NCBI RefSeq assembly: GCF_000212735.1
Contig: NC_015510.1
Span: 248,001 to 312,000, forward strand
Direction: 5' to 3'
Length of the DNA stretch: 64,000 bases
DNA from: Haliscomenobacter hydrossis DSM 1100
Lineage (GTDB): Bacteria; Bacteroidota; Bacteroidia; Chitinophagales; Saprospiraceae
Made by a program: the position numbers and the translations under genes
Part shown: positions 9,901-17,945 of the stretch, one piece after another
How the letters are laid out: the number at the start of each line of letters is the position of its first letter
How positions within the stretch are numbered: position 1 is the stretch's first letter
The notes under the pieces: model-generated
The model's input: the letters and a program-made list of their open reading frames with translations, nothing else
Database searches by the model: none
Told to the model about the DNA's origin: nothing

Positions 9901-12900
9901 TGTAGAGCGCAATTCAATGGGACTACAGTTGTTGCCAATCACCTGGAAATATTTGTTAACCGTTTGGGACTGGGCTACATCCAGGGTATAGGTTTTACCA
10001 GCCGTAAAGATCAAGGAGTCAATTACATTTTTGCCCAGGATAACCCCGTTGTTGCGAATTTCTATTTTGTTGAAGGTACTCACTTTAGGTGGGATGTTGG
10101 TATTGAATGGCTCGTAGTGGCTGCGCAGGGTAGCAGTACCTTCTGCATTGGAGAATAACACATTGTAGAATTTCACATCAGCATAGGTAACATATACAGG
10201 TAGTGTATTGGTAAACTCCAGCAAAGAAGTGCCAGCATCTACACGCGCATTTGGCCCAACATAAAAATTAAAATTGAAAGTATTAACGTCTCCATTTCCA
10301 TTGATTCGCCAATGGCTTTTCCCCATTTTTAAAGTTTGAAAATTAAATCCGTAATGAGACATATAGAAGTAATTCGTTGTCACTGGTTTGTCATTAGAGT
10401 TAAACTCACCAGATTGCATGGAGATGTAATATGCGCTTAGCGTATCTTGTAAGATCCATGAACCCTCACTTCTGAAAAAGACATTAAACGCATCAAATCC
10501 CCGGGTAAGAATGGTTCGATTTTTTTCTGGAGACCGAAAGGAGATTTCAGAAAGATAAGAGCCTGGGGTTTTGTTGGGTAAATCCACTGAACCAAAGGCG
10601 TTGAGGACCCACATGGAAAAAATGGGGTTATTGGTCACCCCGTTCCAGGACATGTTCTTGCAGTAGGCAAAACGGGAAGGATTGTTCACTCTTTGATTCG
10701 GTCCATTGAACGAATTGGCATCAAAAAAGACATTGTCTTTAGCCGTAGGAATACACTCCCCGCCAGGACCACCGCTGCTTAAAGACCAGTTGACCGGATC
10801 AAACCAGTCGCCATTGCCTCCACGACCGACCCAGTACAGATCGCGCCCAAGGGCTTCGACTATGGACCAACCCTGGTTGTTTCCCAAATCAATCGAGTTG
10901 TTGGCCGTAGCCGTACCCACTCCAATCCGATTGATGTCCTGAATCATCACGCGTTGAAGTGTAATCGATTGGGTAGTTTTCAAAAATGCGTGGCCACCAT
11001 TCGCTGACGAACGCAGTTCGACCATACCGGTACAAAGATCGGGTACAATGAGCGTTCCCAGCGTAAAAGTGTCTTGTGCATTGATTTGGAAAGCGTAGTT
11101 GACATTCCGCATGATCACCACATTGGAGGAATTGCTCCCGTAATCCCAAAGCGTAGTGACACAACTAATGGTATCAAACGACTGTTTTTGGCGAAAAGAA
11201 TTATTCAAGGTGCCATCTCCTCCTGAAAAAAGTACGACGTTGTATTTTAACTCTGGCCCGGTTGGATTCGCCGTCATGTACCCATACAGATTGCTAAAAT
11301 TGATGGTGGAATTTCCAGCATCCAGTATAAGGCTGATGGGATTGATGTTCCAGTCCAGAATATTGTAGTTCTGGGGCTCACGGTTGCGCATGGTCCACAA
11401 ACTGCTGCCTAAGGTAAGTTTGCGCAATTTACTCTCTCTGGACAAAAAATTACGTGCAAAAACGCGCTGGTTAGCCGTATTGAAGTCTCCCTGATTGAAA
11501 TAAAAGGTATTGAATACCGAAAGACTATCAGCCAAAGACCAGGTTCCCGAGCCGTCCACATAAATATCCTTGTTGAAAATGCGGCCTGCAGAGGTGATGA
11601 GATTGCCCGCATTGGCTCCTTCGAAGAAAAAGTCTCCCAGGTGGTTTTGGCGCAAGTTGGGTACAAAAGTCAATGACCCAAATACATGTATCCCTTTCTC
11701 CTTGGCACCTGACAAGGTTGGTGTACCCAAGACCCCGGTCCAGGTCATATTGCGGCAATAGGCATTTTCTACATCGATGGTTACGGTGATGCCATTGCCG
11801 GAGTTGGCATCGAAAAACACGTTGTCGCCTGCAGTAGGTACACAAGCACCACCCGCGCCGCCGCTGGTAAAAGACCAGCGGGCCGGATTACTCCAGTTGC
11901 CAGATCCGCCCACCCAAAAGAGGTTATTGTTGGATTTGGGTACAATGGTCCAGCCAGTATTGTTGCCAAGATCTGCTGCATTACGCGCCACAAACTGCGC
12001 ACCACCAGTACCGCGCACGTCTTTCAGCGAAAGAAAGTTACCCGTAATCGAATCAGCTGGTGCTTCAAAAGTAACTTGAGTACCCGAAGTGCTGCTGAAC
12101 ACTTGAATGGGCGTGGTGCAAAGTCCAATCGCAAACAATTTTTTCAACTTATAGGTAAAGCCTGCCTGAAATTTGAAACTTTTACCTGGACCCAAAATCA
12201 ATTCATCAAAAGAAGCAGTCCCTTTGACTTCACTATCGTTGCGCATGTCTAAACGCAGAAGGGCAGCAGTCCCGCCATTGTCCACCTCAAACTTACCCGA
12301 TCCGAGGGCATTGGAATAGAGTACGGTGGCCAAATTTACATTCCCCATTCCAGTAGCCCGAAGTAAAGGTTTATCCGAGGTCAAATCAATAATTGATGTA
12401 CCTGGCGTAACCGTGAGGTTAGTTCGGTTAAATTCAACTACAGCAGAATCCTGTTGCCACCATTCATAACGACGGTAATACCTTCCACTCACGGTGATCC
12501 GACTGCTGCCCAAATTCAGACTCACCGACGAAGTTGGTGTAACGAAGAGTTTGAGGCAACTGATGTTTTGATTTCCTGTATTGAGGCTCCCCGCTTTGAT
12601 GAACAAGGTGGTATCCACTTGCATGGGTCCGGTCAGTGTCCATCCACCACCCAAACCCGCAAAAGTTGTCGTTTGACGAATGCGGTGTCCTGCCATATTG
12701 ATGGTATGTCCAGAAGTATTGGCCAAAAAATTGACTGCACCCCTGAACGAAAAAACCATATTGGCATTGAGTCGCAAAGAACCCGATACGTTGAGTATAA
12801 AGTTGGCTGGTGCAGAAAAAGTGGGATTGTTGCTCACCCCGTCCCAAATCATGTCCAGACAAAAAATTGACTGGTTATTGACATTGATCGTTTGACCGGG

Positions 12901-13101
12901 AGCAGTAAAGGAGTTGGCATCAAAAAACACTCGATCGTTGGGTGTTGGCACTACGTTGTGCCGGGTAGCCCCCCCGCTCGTAGTTGCCCAGTGGCTGATA
13001 TCCGACCAATCGCCGCTGCCGCCAACCCAGTAATAATCGGCAGCATGCCCAGTCTGTATGAATAAAAGGACTAAAATCGTTGGCAATAGGGGTCTAAACA
13101 T
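6913..13101 (-). CDS. Giant T9SS type B (gliding-associated) adhesin-like surface protein
   Basis: A 2062-aa protein with signal peptide MFRPLLPTILVLLFIQTGHA. Three beta-rich N-terminal units begin YYWVGGSGDWSDISHW, LFWVGGSGNWSNPARW and LYWVGRGGNGDWFDP (residues about 22, 392 and 750), each with VFFDANS and a C-(D/N)MxW motif. From about residue 1128 there are twelve about 70-75-aa Ig/PKD-like repeats (LGRDTTLC...YRWxDGS). The last about 85 residues form the type B T9SS sorting domain (AFTPNAFSPNGNTTNDVF, FDRWGGQVFRS, GVYIYWFKIEY). It should be delivered to the surface by the type IX system and probably mediates adhesion or cell-cell contact (inference). It starts 40 bp after the upstream PLP enzyme gene ends. 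Compared with its downstream paralogue it has one more N-terminal unit and twice the number of C-terminal repeats. Confidence 0.92.
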   Translation of the reverse strand: MFRPLLPTILVLLFIQTGHAADYYWVGGSGDWSDISHWATTSGGATRHNVVPTPNDRVFFDANSFTAPGQTINVNNQSIFCLDMIWDGVSNNPTFSAPANFILNVSGSLRLNANMVFSFRGAVNFLANTSGHTINMAGHRIRQTTTFAGLGGGWTLTGPMQVDTTLFIKAGSLNTGNQNISCLKLFVTPTSSVSLNLGSSRITVSGRYYRRYEWWQQDSAVVEFNRTNLTVTPGTSIIDLTSDKPLLRATGMGNVNLATVLYSNALGSGKFEVDNGGTAALLRLDMRNDSEVKGTASFDELILGPGKSFKFQAGFTYKLKKLFAIGLCTTPIQVFSSTSGTQVTFEAPADSITGNFLSLKDVRGTGGAQFVARNAADLGNNTGWTIVPKSNNNLFWVGGSGNWSNPARWSFTSGGAGGACVPTAGDNVFFDANSGNGITVTIDVENAYCRNMTWTGVLGTPTLSGAKEKGIHVFGSLTFVPNLRQNHLGDFFFEGANAGNLITSAGRIFNKDIYVDGSGTWSLADSLSVFNTFYFNQGDFNTANQRVFARNFLSRESKLRKLTLGSSLWTMRNREPQNYNILDWNINPISLILDAGNSTINFSNLYGYMTANPTGPELKYNVVLFSGGDGTLNNSFRQKQSFDTISCVTTLWDYGSNSSNVVIMRNVNYAFQINAQDTFTLGTLIVPDLCTGMVELRSSANGGHAFLKTTQSITLQRVMIQDINRIGVGTATANNSIDLGNNQGWSIVEALGRDLYWVGRGGNGDWFDPVNWSLSSGGPGGECIPTAKDNVFFDANSFNGPNQRVNNPSRFAYCKNMSWNGVTNNPIFSMWVLNAFGSVDLPNKTPGSYLSEISFRSPEKNRTILTRGFDAFNVFFRSEGSWILQDTLSAYYISMQSGEFNSNDKPVTTNYFYMSHYGFNFQTLKMGKSHWRINGNGDVNTFNFNFYVGPNARVDAGTSLLEFTNTLPVYVTYADVKFYNVLFSNAEGTATLRSHYEPFNTNIPPKVSTFNKIEIRNNGVILGKNVIDSLIFTAGKTYTLDVAQSQTVNKYFQVIGNNCSPIELRSTVAGNKAIVNMNGGVVLGDFIQMRDQRGVGSTKFFAGANSTNINNSNENWIFDSPVDYVDEGILGKDVVLCKNNSLTLDANTYNTSERYLWSNGSTQATLPVNRAGTYHVAVTYGNGCVLRDTVRILPADDFTPNLINDTTLCSGQSLVLDADLNLVGATYQWQDGSTSASINATQAGKYKVIVELSGCTATDSTTVRIISPAAINLGRDTTICDGQSLTLDASKAGGRTYLWSDGSTADTLRASTAGLFWVEVNDGQCTARDSIVISVLPSLGLSLGRDTSFCEAASFDLRSNLGNAVYRWQDGSSNATFRATTAGVYWLEATANGCTERDSINLVIQALPRFELGGDTTLCVGAIFNLVGQVNTPGNVTYRWSTGSTNSGINVQSGGVYTLTTTLNTCTFSDQRRFNFNQGPSFELGVNRGFCIGEAYTMDVANIGATYLWNTGATASRIRVTQTNTYYVDVSLNGCTKRDSILVSFAPTFRYSLGRDTTLCAGESLLLNASRVNATYRWNNGNTTATRTLTQTETVWSDVTVEGCRVRDSIKVQFIDLPRGLLGRDTSLCDGQSLPLQVNVPGATIRWQDNSSANIFTVTQGGLYSVRASAGRCSVADSIRVDYKPIPLFSLGRDTILCNNETLNLNPSVAGGTYRWNDGQSTISRQINQSGTYSLAIDLNGCSRSDTVAVQVVNLPPRLLANDTTLCEGRTLTLQLQVPGVNYLWQDGSNTPRFVVNSAGTYWAQASAGRCQIRDSIQIGYNPLPRFNLGKDTVLCSGENLTLLAFTGADQVIWNTGSSPSPSISVTNTGVYSARAILNNCSFADSIKVDVKAIPTVTLGPDTLVCDDKPHLLRASASTGAQLLWQDGSSQSSLSTTTPGTYWVRASNDRCASSDSLELSFRQCIVFKAFTPNAFSPNGNTTNDVFRPLINEFVQVNGYELQVFDRWGGQVFRSTDINTGWDGLIRGQQAPQGVYIYWFKIEYVDDKGAGSELIRGEVSLIR

Positions 13102-13141
13102 GTTTATGGATTTTTTGGTGAATGCATATAATCGGTAAAAC

Positions 13142-14605
13142 TCATCGTCTTTTTTTCCAGAATCCCTTCACTCTTACCACTGCGGTCAACACCCGATTCA
13201 GTTGCCCCATCCAAATCGGTGCTGGAGGCAAAGTAGAGGGAGTTTCCTCATCTTGCAGCGGAGCTGTTTTGGAAAAATCGTACAGCTCTTCAAAAATTTT
13301 GCGCACATTTTTTTCTACCATCCCCCGAAAAGGAATCCGTGCCATTAGTCCGTACAGGGCAGCATTGCCTTTGGCTGTCGCTGCGGGGTGTTCTTTTGCA
13401 AAGATAATCGAAGCTTTGAGGTCTTCAAGGTACTGATCAATTACTGAAATGTTTTGACGCATGACCGTCAAATGAATGGAGTTAGGCAATTGTTGCCGAT
13501 CCAACATCCAGCCTTTTTGTTCCAATTGATCGGCGATCACAAAAATATCGGGCTGGTTGTCGCGCGTTGAATAGGCAAGGATGTTCATCACCGGGTTGCC
13601 CAAAATAATGATTTCCGGGATATCCTCCAAAGCTTTGCGGATTTGACTGGTTGCCAGCATAATTTCCTGGGTGATGCGCAGATAACCGTCTTGCCCCAAG
13701 GCCTGCATAGCCGACCAGGTAGCCGCTATGGCACCCCCTGGCCGAGAACCCAGCAAAGTAGGTGAGGCATAAATCCCCCCAGGCCAGTCAGTGGCAACAT
13801 AAAATTGGTGTTTGAGGTAATTCATGTTGCGGTACAGCAATACCGAAGCGCCTTTAGCGCCATAGCCAAATTTGTGCACGTCCGCTGAAATAGACGTCAC
13901 TCCTGGCACCCGAAAATCAAATGGCGCTACGGGATAACCGAGTTTTTCCACCCAGGGGAGCATAAAACCTCCAATGCAACAATCCACGTGAAAGGGTATT
14001 TTTCTGGCTTGTGCCAAGCTGGCAATTTCAGTTATCGGGTCCAAAACGCCGTGGGGATAAGTTGGTGCCGAGGCGGCAATCAGGATGGTGTTCGGACTGA
14101 TCAATTTTTCCAATGCCTGAGGCTGGGCGCACAAATTTTGATCCACTGCTGCTTTTTTCACTACAATATTGAGGATGTGCGCGGCTTTTTCAAAGGCTGG
14201 ATGTATCGTGGTAGACACTACAATTTCGGGCTGTTTGATGTGGGGAAAAAGTTGGCGCGCCCGTTCCCGATAGGTGTACACCGCCAGAAAAATACTTTCG
14301 GTTCCGCCTGAAGTCATGGTTCCGGTTACGTTTTCATCCCCGTTCAACAAACCAGCGGTCATTTGAATGACTTCCAGTTCCATTTTTTTCAAACTCTGGA
14401 AGGCAAAAGGATTGAGGTAGTTTTCAGAGAAAAAACTGTTGTAAGCTTGTTCCAGGAGTTGCTGGTGCTCCTGATCCACATAATATACCATGCTCCAGGC
14501 GCGGCCTTCCTTCCAGGACACATCATTTAAATGTAATTTGTACAATTCATCAAGAATGGTATCTTTATTGCGGCCACGGGCAGGAATCGATATTCTTTCG
14601 GACAT
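13142..14605 (-). CDS. PLP-dependent decarboxylase-fold enzyme, sphingosine-1-phosphate-lyase-like
   Basis: A 487-aa fold-type I PLP enzyme of the group II decarboxylase superfamily. The Schiff-base lysine is K245 in ADVHKFGYGAKG, with GTMTSGGTESIFLA as the cofactor-phosphate region and FHVDCCIGGF carrying the Asp that contacts the pyridine nitrogen. The stretch TDWPGGIYASPTLLGSRPGG and the general layout are much closer to sphingosine-1-phosphate lyase than to glutamate or aromatic amino-acid decarboxylases. S1P lyase splits phosphorylated long-chain bases into an aldehyde and phosphoethanolamine. Bacteroidetes make sphingolipids, so this role is plausible but not proven. The eukaryotic N-terminal membrane anchor is absent. 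A 161-bp hairpin element fills the upstream gap. Confidence 0.8.
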   Translation of the reverse strand: MSERISIPARGRNKDTILDELYKLHLNDVSWKEGRAWSMVYYVDQEHQQLLEQAYNSFFSENYLNPFAFQSLKKMELEVIQMTAGLLNGDENVTGTMTSGGTESIFLAVYTYRERARQLFPHIKQPEIVVSTTIHPAFEKAAHILNIVVKKAAVDQNLCAQPQALEKLISPNTILIAASAPTYPHGVLDPITEIASLAQARKIPFHVDCCIGGFMLPWVEKLGYPVAPFDFRVPGVTSISADVHKFGYGAKGASVLLYRNMNYLKHQFYVATDWPGGIYASPTLLGSRPGGAIAATWSAMQALGQDGYLRITQEIMLATSQIRKALEDIPEIIILGNPVMNILAYSTRDNQPDIFVIADQLEQKGWMLDRQQLPNSIHLTVMRQNISVIDQYLEDLKASIIFAKEHPAATAKGNAALYGLMARIPFRGMVEKNVRKIFEELYDFSKTAPLQDEETPSTLPPAPIWMGQLNRVLTAVVRVKGFWKKRR

Positions 14606-14621
14606 TGGTAAAAACTATTTA

Positions 14622-14782
14622 ATACCCTGCACGAGATGACCAGGTGATTTTTGTCTCTTTCTTTTTTCACCCTGCCGCGTTGCAAATGCTCGCCGTAGCT
14701 TTGGCTACGTCTGCGCTTTGCGCCTTGCAGGTCAAAAAAATAAATTCGCCAAAATTTCACCCGTCCACCCCGTGCAGGGTAT
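14622..14782. repeat. About 160-bp hairpin element, copy 2
   Basis: A 161-bp element with terminal arms ATACCCTGCACG and CGTGCAGGGTAT. Pairing continues imperfectly inward (AGGTGA with TTTCACCCG) and the centre is GCCGTAGCTTTGGCTACG. It occupies the divergent gap between the PLP enzyme and the aldose epimerase, so promoters of both genes must lie around or within it. AAATGCTC and the TAGC..GCTA centre resemble copy 1. Confidence 0.75.
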
Positions 14783-14872
14783 AGCGTTCGGAAAAATACG
14801 ATACCTTCCCATTAAAATAGGCTTAATTACACAAGCCTGCCGTTTTTTTAAACCTTTGATAATCGCAAGCAA

Positions 14873-16057
14873 ATGAAAAGCAAGCAAAAAACGTTAATCG
14901 GCGTAGCCCTGCTCGGTTTGATCACCCTGGGTTGCCAATCCAAACCAAAAGAAAAAAGTAACACTATGGATGAAACAAGTAGCGAAAGCGCCGCCGTGTA
15001 TGCCCTCCCCGACCCACAAAAATTCAACACCACCCATGAGGGTAAAGCCATCAAACTGTTTATCCTTAAAAATGGCCCAATCCAGGCGGCCATCACCAAT
15101 TATGGTGCGCGGATGGTTGGTATGTTGGTTCCCGACAAAGACGGCAACCCGGTTGATGTGCTGACGGGCTACAACTCCATTGATGAGTACCTCAAACAGG
15201 AATCGTATTTCGGTTGTGTTGTCGGGCGTTACGGCAACCGCATCGCCAAAGGTAAATTCACCCTCAATGGCAAGACCTACACCCTGGCCACCAACAACGG
15301 CGTCAACCACCTGCACGGCGGCCCCAAAGGTTTTTGCAGCAAGGTTTGGGACGCCAAACAAATCGACAGCAGCACGGTAGAATTCAATTATTTGTCCAAA
15401 GACATGGAAGAAGGTTACCCTGGTAACTTGCAGGTAAAGGTCACTTACAGCTTGACCGCCGACCGGGGCGTGAAAATCCAGTATTCCGCCACGACGGATA
15501 AACCCACCGTACTCAACCTCACCAACCACAACTACTGGAACCTGGACGGCGAGCGCGATACCAGCATCAACGACCATTTGTTGCAAATTTACGCCTCCAA
15601 ATACACCCCGGTGGATTCTACCCTGATCCCTACGGGTGAGCTGGCTTCGGTAGAAGGGACTCCATTTGATTTCCGCAAACCTACCGCAATCGGTGATCGG
15701 GTAAATGCGGATCATCCACAGATCAAATACGGCAAAGGCTACGACCACAATTTTGTCCTGATTCCCCAAAAAGTTGCTGCCGGAGAACTGCCCCTGATCG
15801 CCACCGTCCAGAGCGCCCAAACGGGCATCAAAATGGAAGTGCTCACGTCGGAGCCAGGCATCCAGTTTTATAGCGGAAACTTTTTAACGGGATCACAAGT
15901 CGGCAAAGGCGGACAAGCGTATGTTTTCCGCTCATCTTTGTGCCTGGAGACCCAGCATTTTCCCGATAGCCCGAATCAACCCAAGTTCCCCACCACGACA
16001 TTGAATCCTGGGCAAACGTACGCTACAAGTACCGTTTATCGTTTTCCGGCGCAATAA
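14873..16057 (+). CDS. galM: Aldose 1-epimerase (galactose mutarotase), lipoprotein
   Basis: A 394-aa protein that interconverts alpha and beta anomers of aldoses. Motifs of the galactose mutarotase family are complete: GVNHLHGGPKGF (H146, H148), LTNHNYWNLDGE (H219, the expected general acid) and LCLETQHFPDSPN (E359, the expected base). The N-terminus KQKTLIGVALLGLITLGC is a lipobox-type signal with Cys21, so the enzyme is probably a lipoprotein acting in the periplasm or at the outer membrane, as is common for mutarotases near glycan-degrading loci in this phylum. No sugar-utilisation genes flank it here. Confidence 0.92.
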   Translation: MKSKQKTLIGVALLGLITLGCQSKPKEKSNTMDETSSESAAVYALPDPQKFNTTHEGKAIKLFILKNGPIQAAITNYGARMVGMLVPDKDGNPVDVLTGYNSIDEYLKQESYFGCVVGRYGNRIAKGKFTLNGKTYTLATNNGVNHLHGGPKGFCSKVWDAKQIDSSTVEFNYLSKDMEEGYPGNLQVKVTYSLTADRGVKIQYSATTDKPTVLNLTNHNYWNLDGERDTSINDHLLQIYASKYTPVDSTLIPTGELASVEGTPFDFRKPTAIGDRVNADHPQIKYGKGYDHNFVLIPQKVAAGELPLIATVQSAQTGIKMEVLTSEPGIQFYSGNFLTGSQVGKGGQAYVFRSSLCLETQHFPDSPNQPKFPTTTLNPGQTYATSTVYRFPAQ

Positions 16058-16093
16058 TGACGTGGGGAACAAAAAAATTGTTTTTTTTGTACT

Positions 16094-16123
16094 GGTAGAG
16101 ACGCGATGCATTGCGTCTCCACC
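16094..16123. repeat. GGTAGAGACGC hairpin repeat
   Basis: The arm GGTAGAGACGC pairs with GCGTCTCCACC around GATGCATT (one A/C mismatch). GTAGAGACGC...GCGTCTC hairpins are a recurring intergenic repeat in many Bacteroidetes genomes (recollection, not searched). It sits 36 bp after the epimerase stop and 21 bp before the next gene, so it could attenuate read-through. Confidence 0.5.
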
Positions 16124-16144
16124 ACCACGAACCTTTGATTTTGT

Positions 16145-16900
16145 ATGATCTTATACCCCGATTCTTATCTCTTTTCCGAAGAAAACCAGCTGGAACTCAA
16201 CGGCCAGTTGATCCATCACCAGCATGCCTGGTTGTTGCAAATCGGCGACGAAGAATTGGATTTGATGTTTGAAAACGGCTGGCGTCGCGCCGGAAATGTG
16301 TTTTACCGCTACTCTTACGATACCCACGAAGACATTGCCTCGGATGGCCAACCCATGCAAGTACTGCCCCTGCGCATTCCCGTAGCTGAATTTACCCTGA
16401 CCAAAAGCCAGGCCAAAATCTGGCGTAAAAATGCAGATTTCAGCTGGAACCTGGTCAGTGGTCGCCCCAGCGAAACCCACCACGAACTCTTCTTGCTGCA
16501 CCGCGAGCGCTTTGAGCGCAATGCGCCGGACAGCATTTTTGATTTCATCACCACCACCCACGAAAGCCTGCCAACACGCGGGCTACTCCTCGATGTGTAC
16601 GACGGCGACAAATTGATCGCCTCCAGCTTGATCGACCATACCCCAAAATCCATGTCGAGCATCTACGCCATGTTTCATCCCGATTATGGAGCCTATAGCT
16701 TGGGTGTACATACCATGTTGCTGGAGATTTACGCGGCCCGACAACTGGGGGTTACCTTTTATTACCCGGGTTTTGCGCACCACGAGCCTTCGTTTTATGA
16801 CTACAAAAAACGCTTCAATGGCTTGCAGTGGCTGGATTGGCGGGATGCCATGGATTGGTTGCCCTATGAGCGGTTGAAGGGGCGGACGGAAAAGGAGTGA
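16145..16900 (+). CDS. Arginyl-tRNA--protein transferase-like (N-degron) protein
   Basis: A 251-aa protein whose C-terminal half resembles the GNAT-like domain of ATE1/Bpt aminoacyl-tRNA-protein transferases: LIASSLIDHTPKSMSSIYAMFHPDY, SLGVHTMLLEIYAARQLG and the signature YYPGFAHHEPSFYDYKKRFNG. These enzymes attach Arg or Leu to N-terminal residues and so mark proteins for ClpS/ClpAP degradation. The N-terminal Cys-rich segment typical of ATE1/Bpt is not evident, and residues 1-100 have a different sequence, which makes the donor and acceptor uncertain. It could instead be a related GNAT acyltransferase. It follows the epimerase after 87 bp containing a hairpin. Confidence 0.65.
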   Translation: MILYPDSYLFSEENQLELNGQLIHHQHAWLLQIGDEELDLMFENGWRRAGNVFYRYSYDTHEDIASDGQPMQVLPLRIPVAEFTLTKSQAKIWRKNADFSWNLVSGRPSETHHELFLLHRERFERNAPDSIFDFITTTHESLPTRGLLLDVYDGDKLIASSLIDHTPKSMSSIYAMFHPDYGAYSLGVHTMLLEIYAARQLGVTFYYPGFAHHEPSFYDYKKRFNGLQWLDWRDAMDWLPYERLKGRTEKE

Positions 16901-16934
16901 ATAGATGAAAAAACAGGGAAGACCAACGCAGCAT

Positions 16935-16972
16935 CTTCCCTTGGGAATCCCTTTTCAGGAGCCCAAGGGAAG
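16935..16972. terminator. Bidirectional hairpin between convergent genes
   Basis: CTTCCCTTGGG (16935-16945) pairs perfectly with CCCAAGGGAAG (16962-16972) over 11 bp with a 16-nt loop. It lies between the convergent transferase-like gene and the toxin operon. There is no clear T-tract, so the terminator assignment rests on structure and position. Confidence 0.5.
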
Positions 16973-17084
16973 TGGACGAATATGCGTAACCTTTTCTGAC
17001 TTAGTTCTCAATTGGCACTTTCCAGTTAAGGCAAATTCTTTAATTGCCAGATCAAGTTGTACCAATAACAGTGCATAGCGGAAG

Positions 17085-17909
17085 TCAACTGTTAATAAAA
17101 ACATCTAAATCATTGACTTGTCCATCAAATGTAGCCCAGTATGCCTGGAACACAACAGCCTCTTCGTTCGTAGCGGAAGCATTCATGACCGTATCAACCA
17201 ACTGGGTGATTTGTCCGCCAATGATGCTGGTCGAATTGCTCAGATTTTGTGAGGAGTTTATCAAAGATTGAACGCTGGAACTCAACTGCTGGGTAATTGC
17301 GCTAGCATGTTGCAAATTGTAATACGTCTGCGCGTACGCATTCATTTGTGTATTTGCCAGAATGATAGCCTGCTCAAGTGTCTGGGATGTCGTGAGTAGA
17401 CTAGCTCCTTCATAAATCCAGTAAGTTATTGGGTTCACTGAGATTAGCGCCAGGGTAGCTTTTTCCTGTGCCAGCGTATTTTGCTGATCCTGAATTCCAG
17501 CCTGAATGGCCGAAATCTGCGCATTGATTTGATTCAATACGCCACCGAGTTGTTCTTCGTCTGCACTAAATGCCTGTTTGAAACTGCTTAAATCCTGAAA
17601 CACTTTGGTATTGGCCGACGTTGCAGACTGCACGAACGTAGAAAGCCCCTGCAATTGATTTAAGGCCTGCGTCCTGGCTTCGTCGCTGCCACCTCTCCAC
17701 GCTGCAATGGCCGTGTCAATGGAGGACTTTGCCTGTCTGTAAGCGCTGATAAATTTGTTGGTTGCGTCAATATCATCCTGCGCTTCAGGAGCGACGTTTT
17801 GAATGAACGCGCCAACATGCTGCGGAATAGCTGGTGTTTGAGCCAATAAAATATCTTGACTTTGGATAGATTGGGCCAATTGGACCACATTTTTAATGAG
17901 CTCTATCAT
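17085..17909 (-). CDS. Putative third component of a tripartite alpha-helical pore-forming toxin
   Basis: A 274-aa protein predicted to be almost entirely alpha-helical, with many Gln/Ala/Ser heptad-like stretches. Its N-terminus (QSQDILLAQTPAIPQHVG) recalls the QTYANTILQQPDI segment of the next gene upstream. The middle has only a weak hydrophobic patch (ATLALISVNPITYWIYEGAS, residues 151-170) where the two neighbours have a long hydrophobic head. No signal peptide is present. It is the last of three same-strand genes with gaps of 36 and 45 bp. In known tripartite systems one subunit has an amphipathic or reduced head, which fits. Homology is inferred from layout and weak similarity, not from a search. 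Confidence 0.6.
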   Translation of the reverse strand: MIELIKNVVQLAQSIQSQDILLAQTPAIPQHVGAFIQNVAPEAQDDIDATNKFISAYRQAKSSIDTAIAAWRGGSDEARTQALNQLQGLSTFVQSATSANTKVFQDLSSFKQAFSADEEQLGGVLNQINAQISAIQAGIQDQQNTLAQEKATLALISVNPITYWIYEGASLLTTSQTLEQAIILANTQMNAYAQTYYNLQHASAITQQLSSSVQSLINSSQNLSNSTSIIGGQITQLVDTVMNASATNEEAVVFQAYWATFDGQVNDLDVFINS

Positions 17910-17945
17910 GATGTTAAAGGGTTGAATTATTTAAAAAATTTCAGG

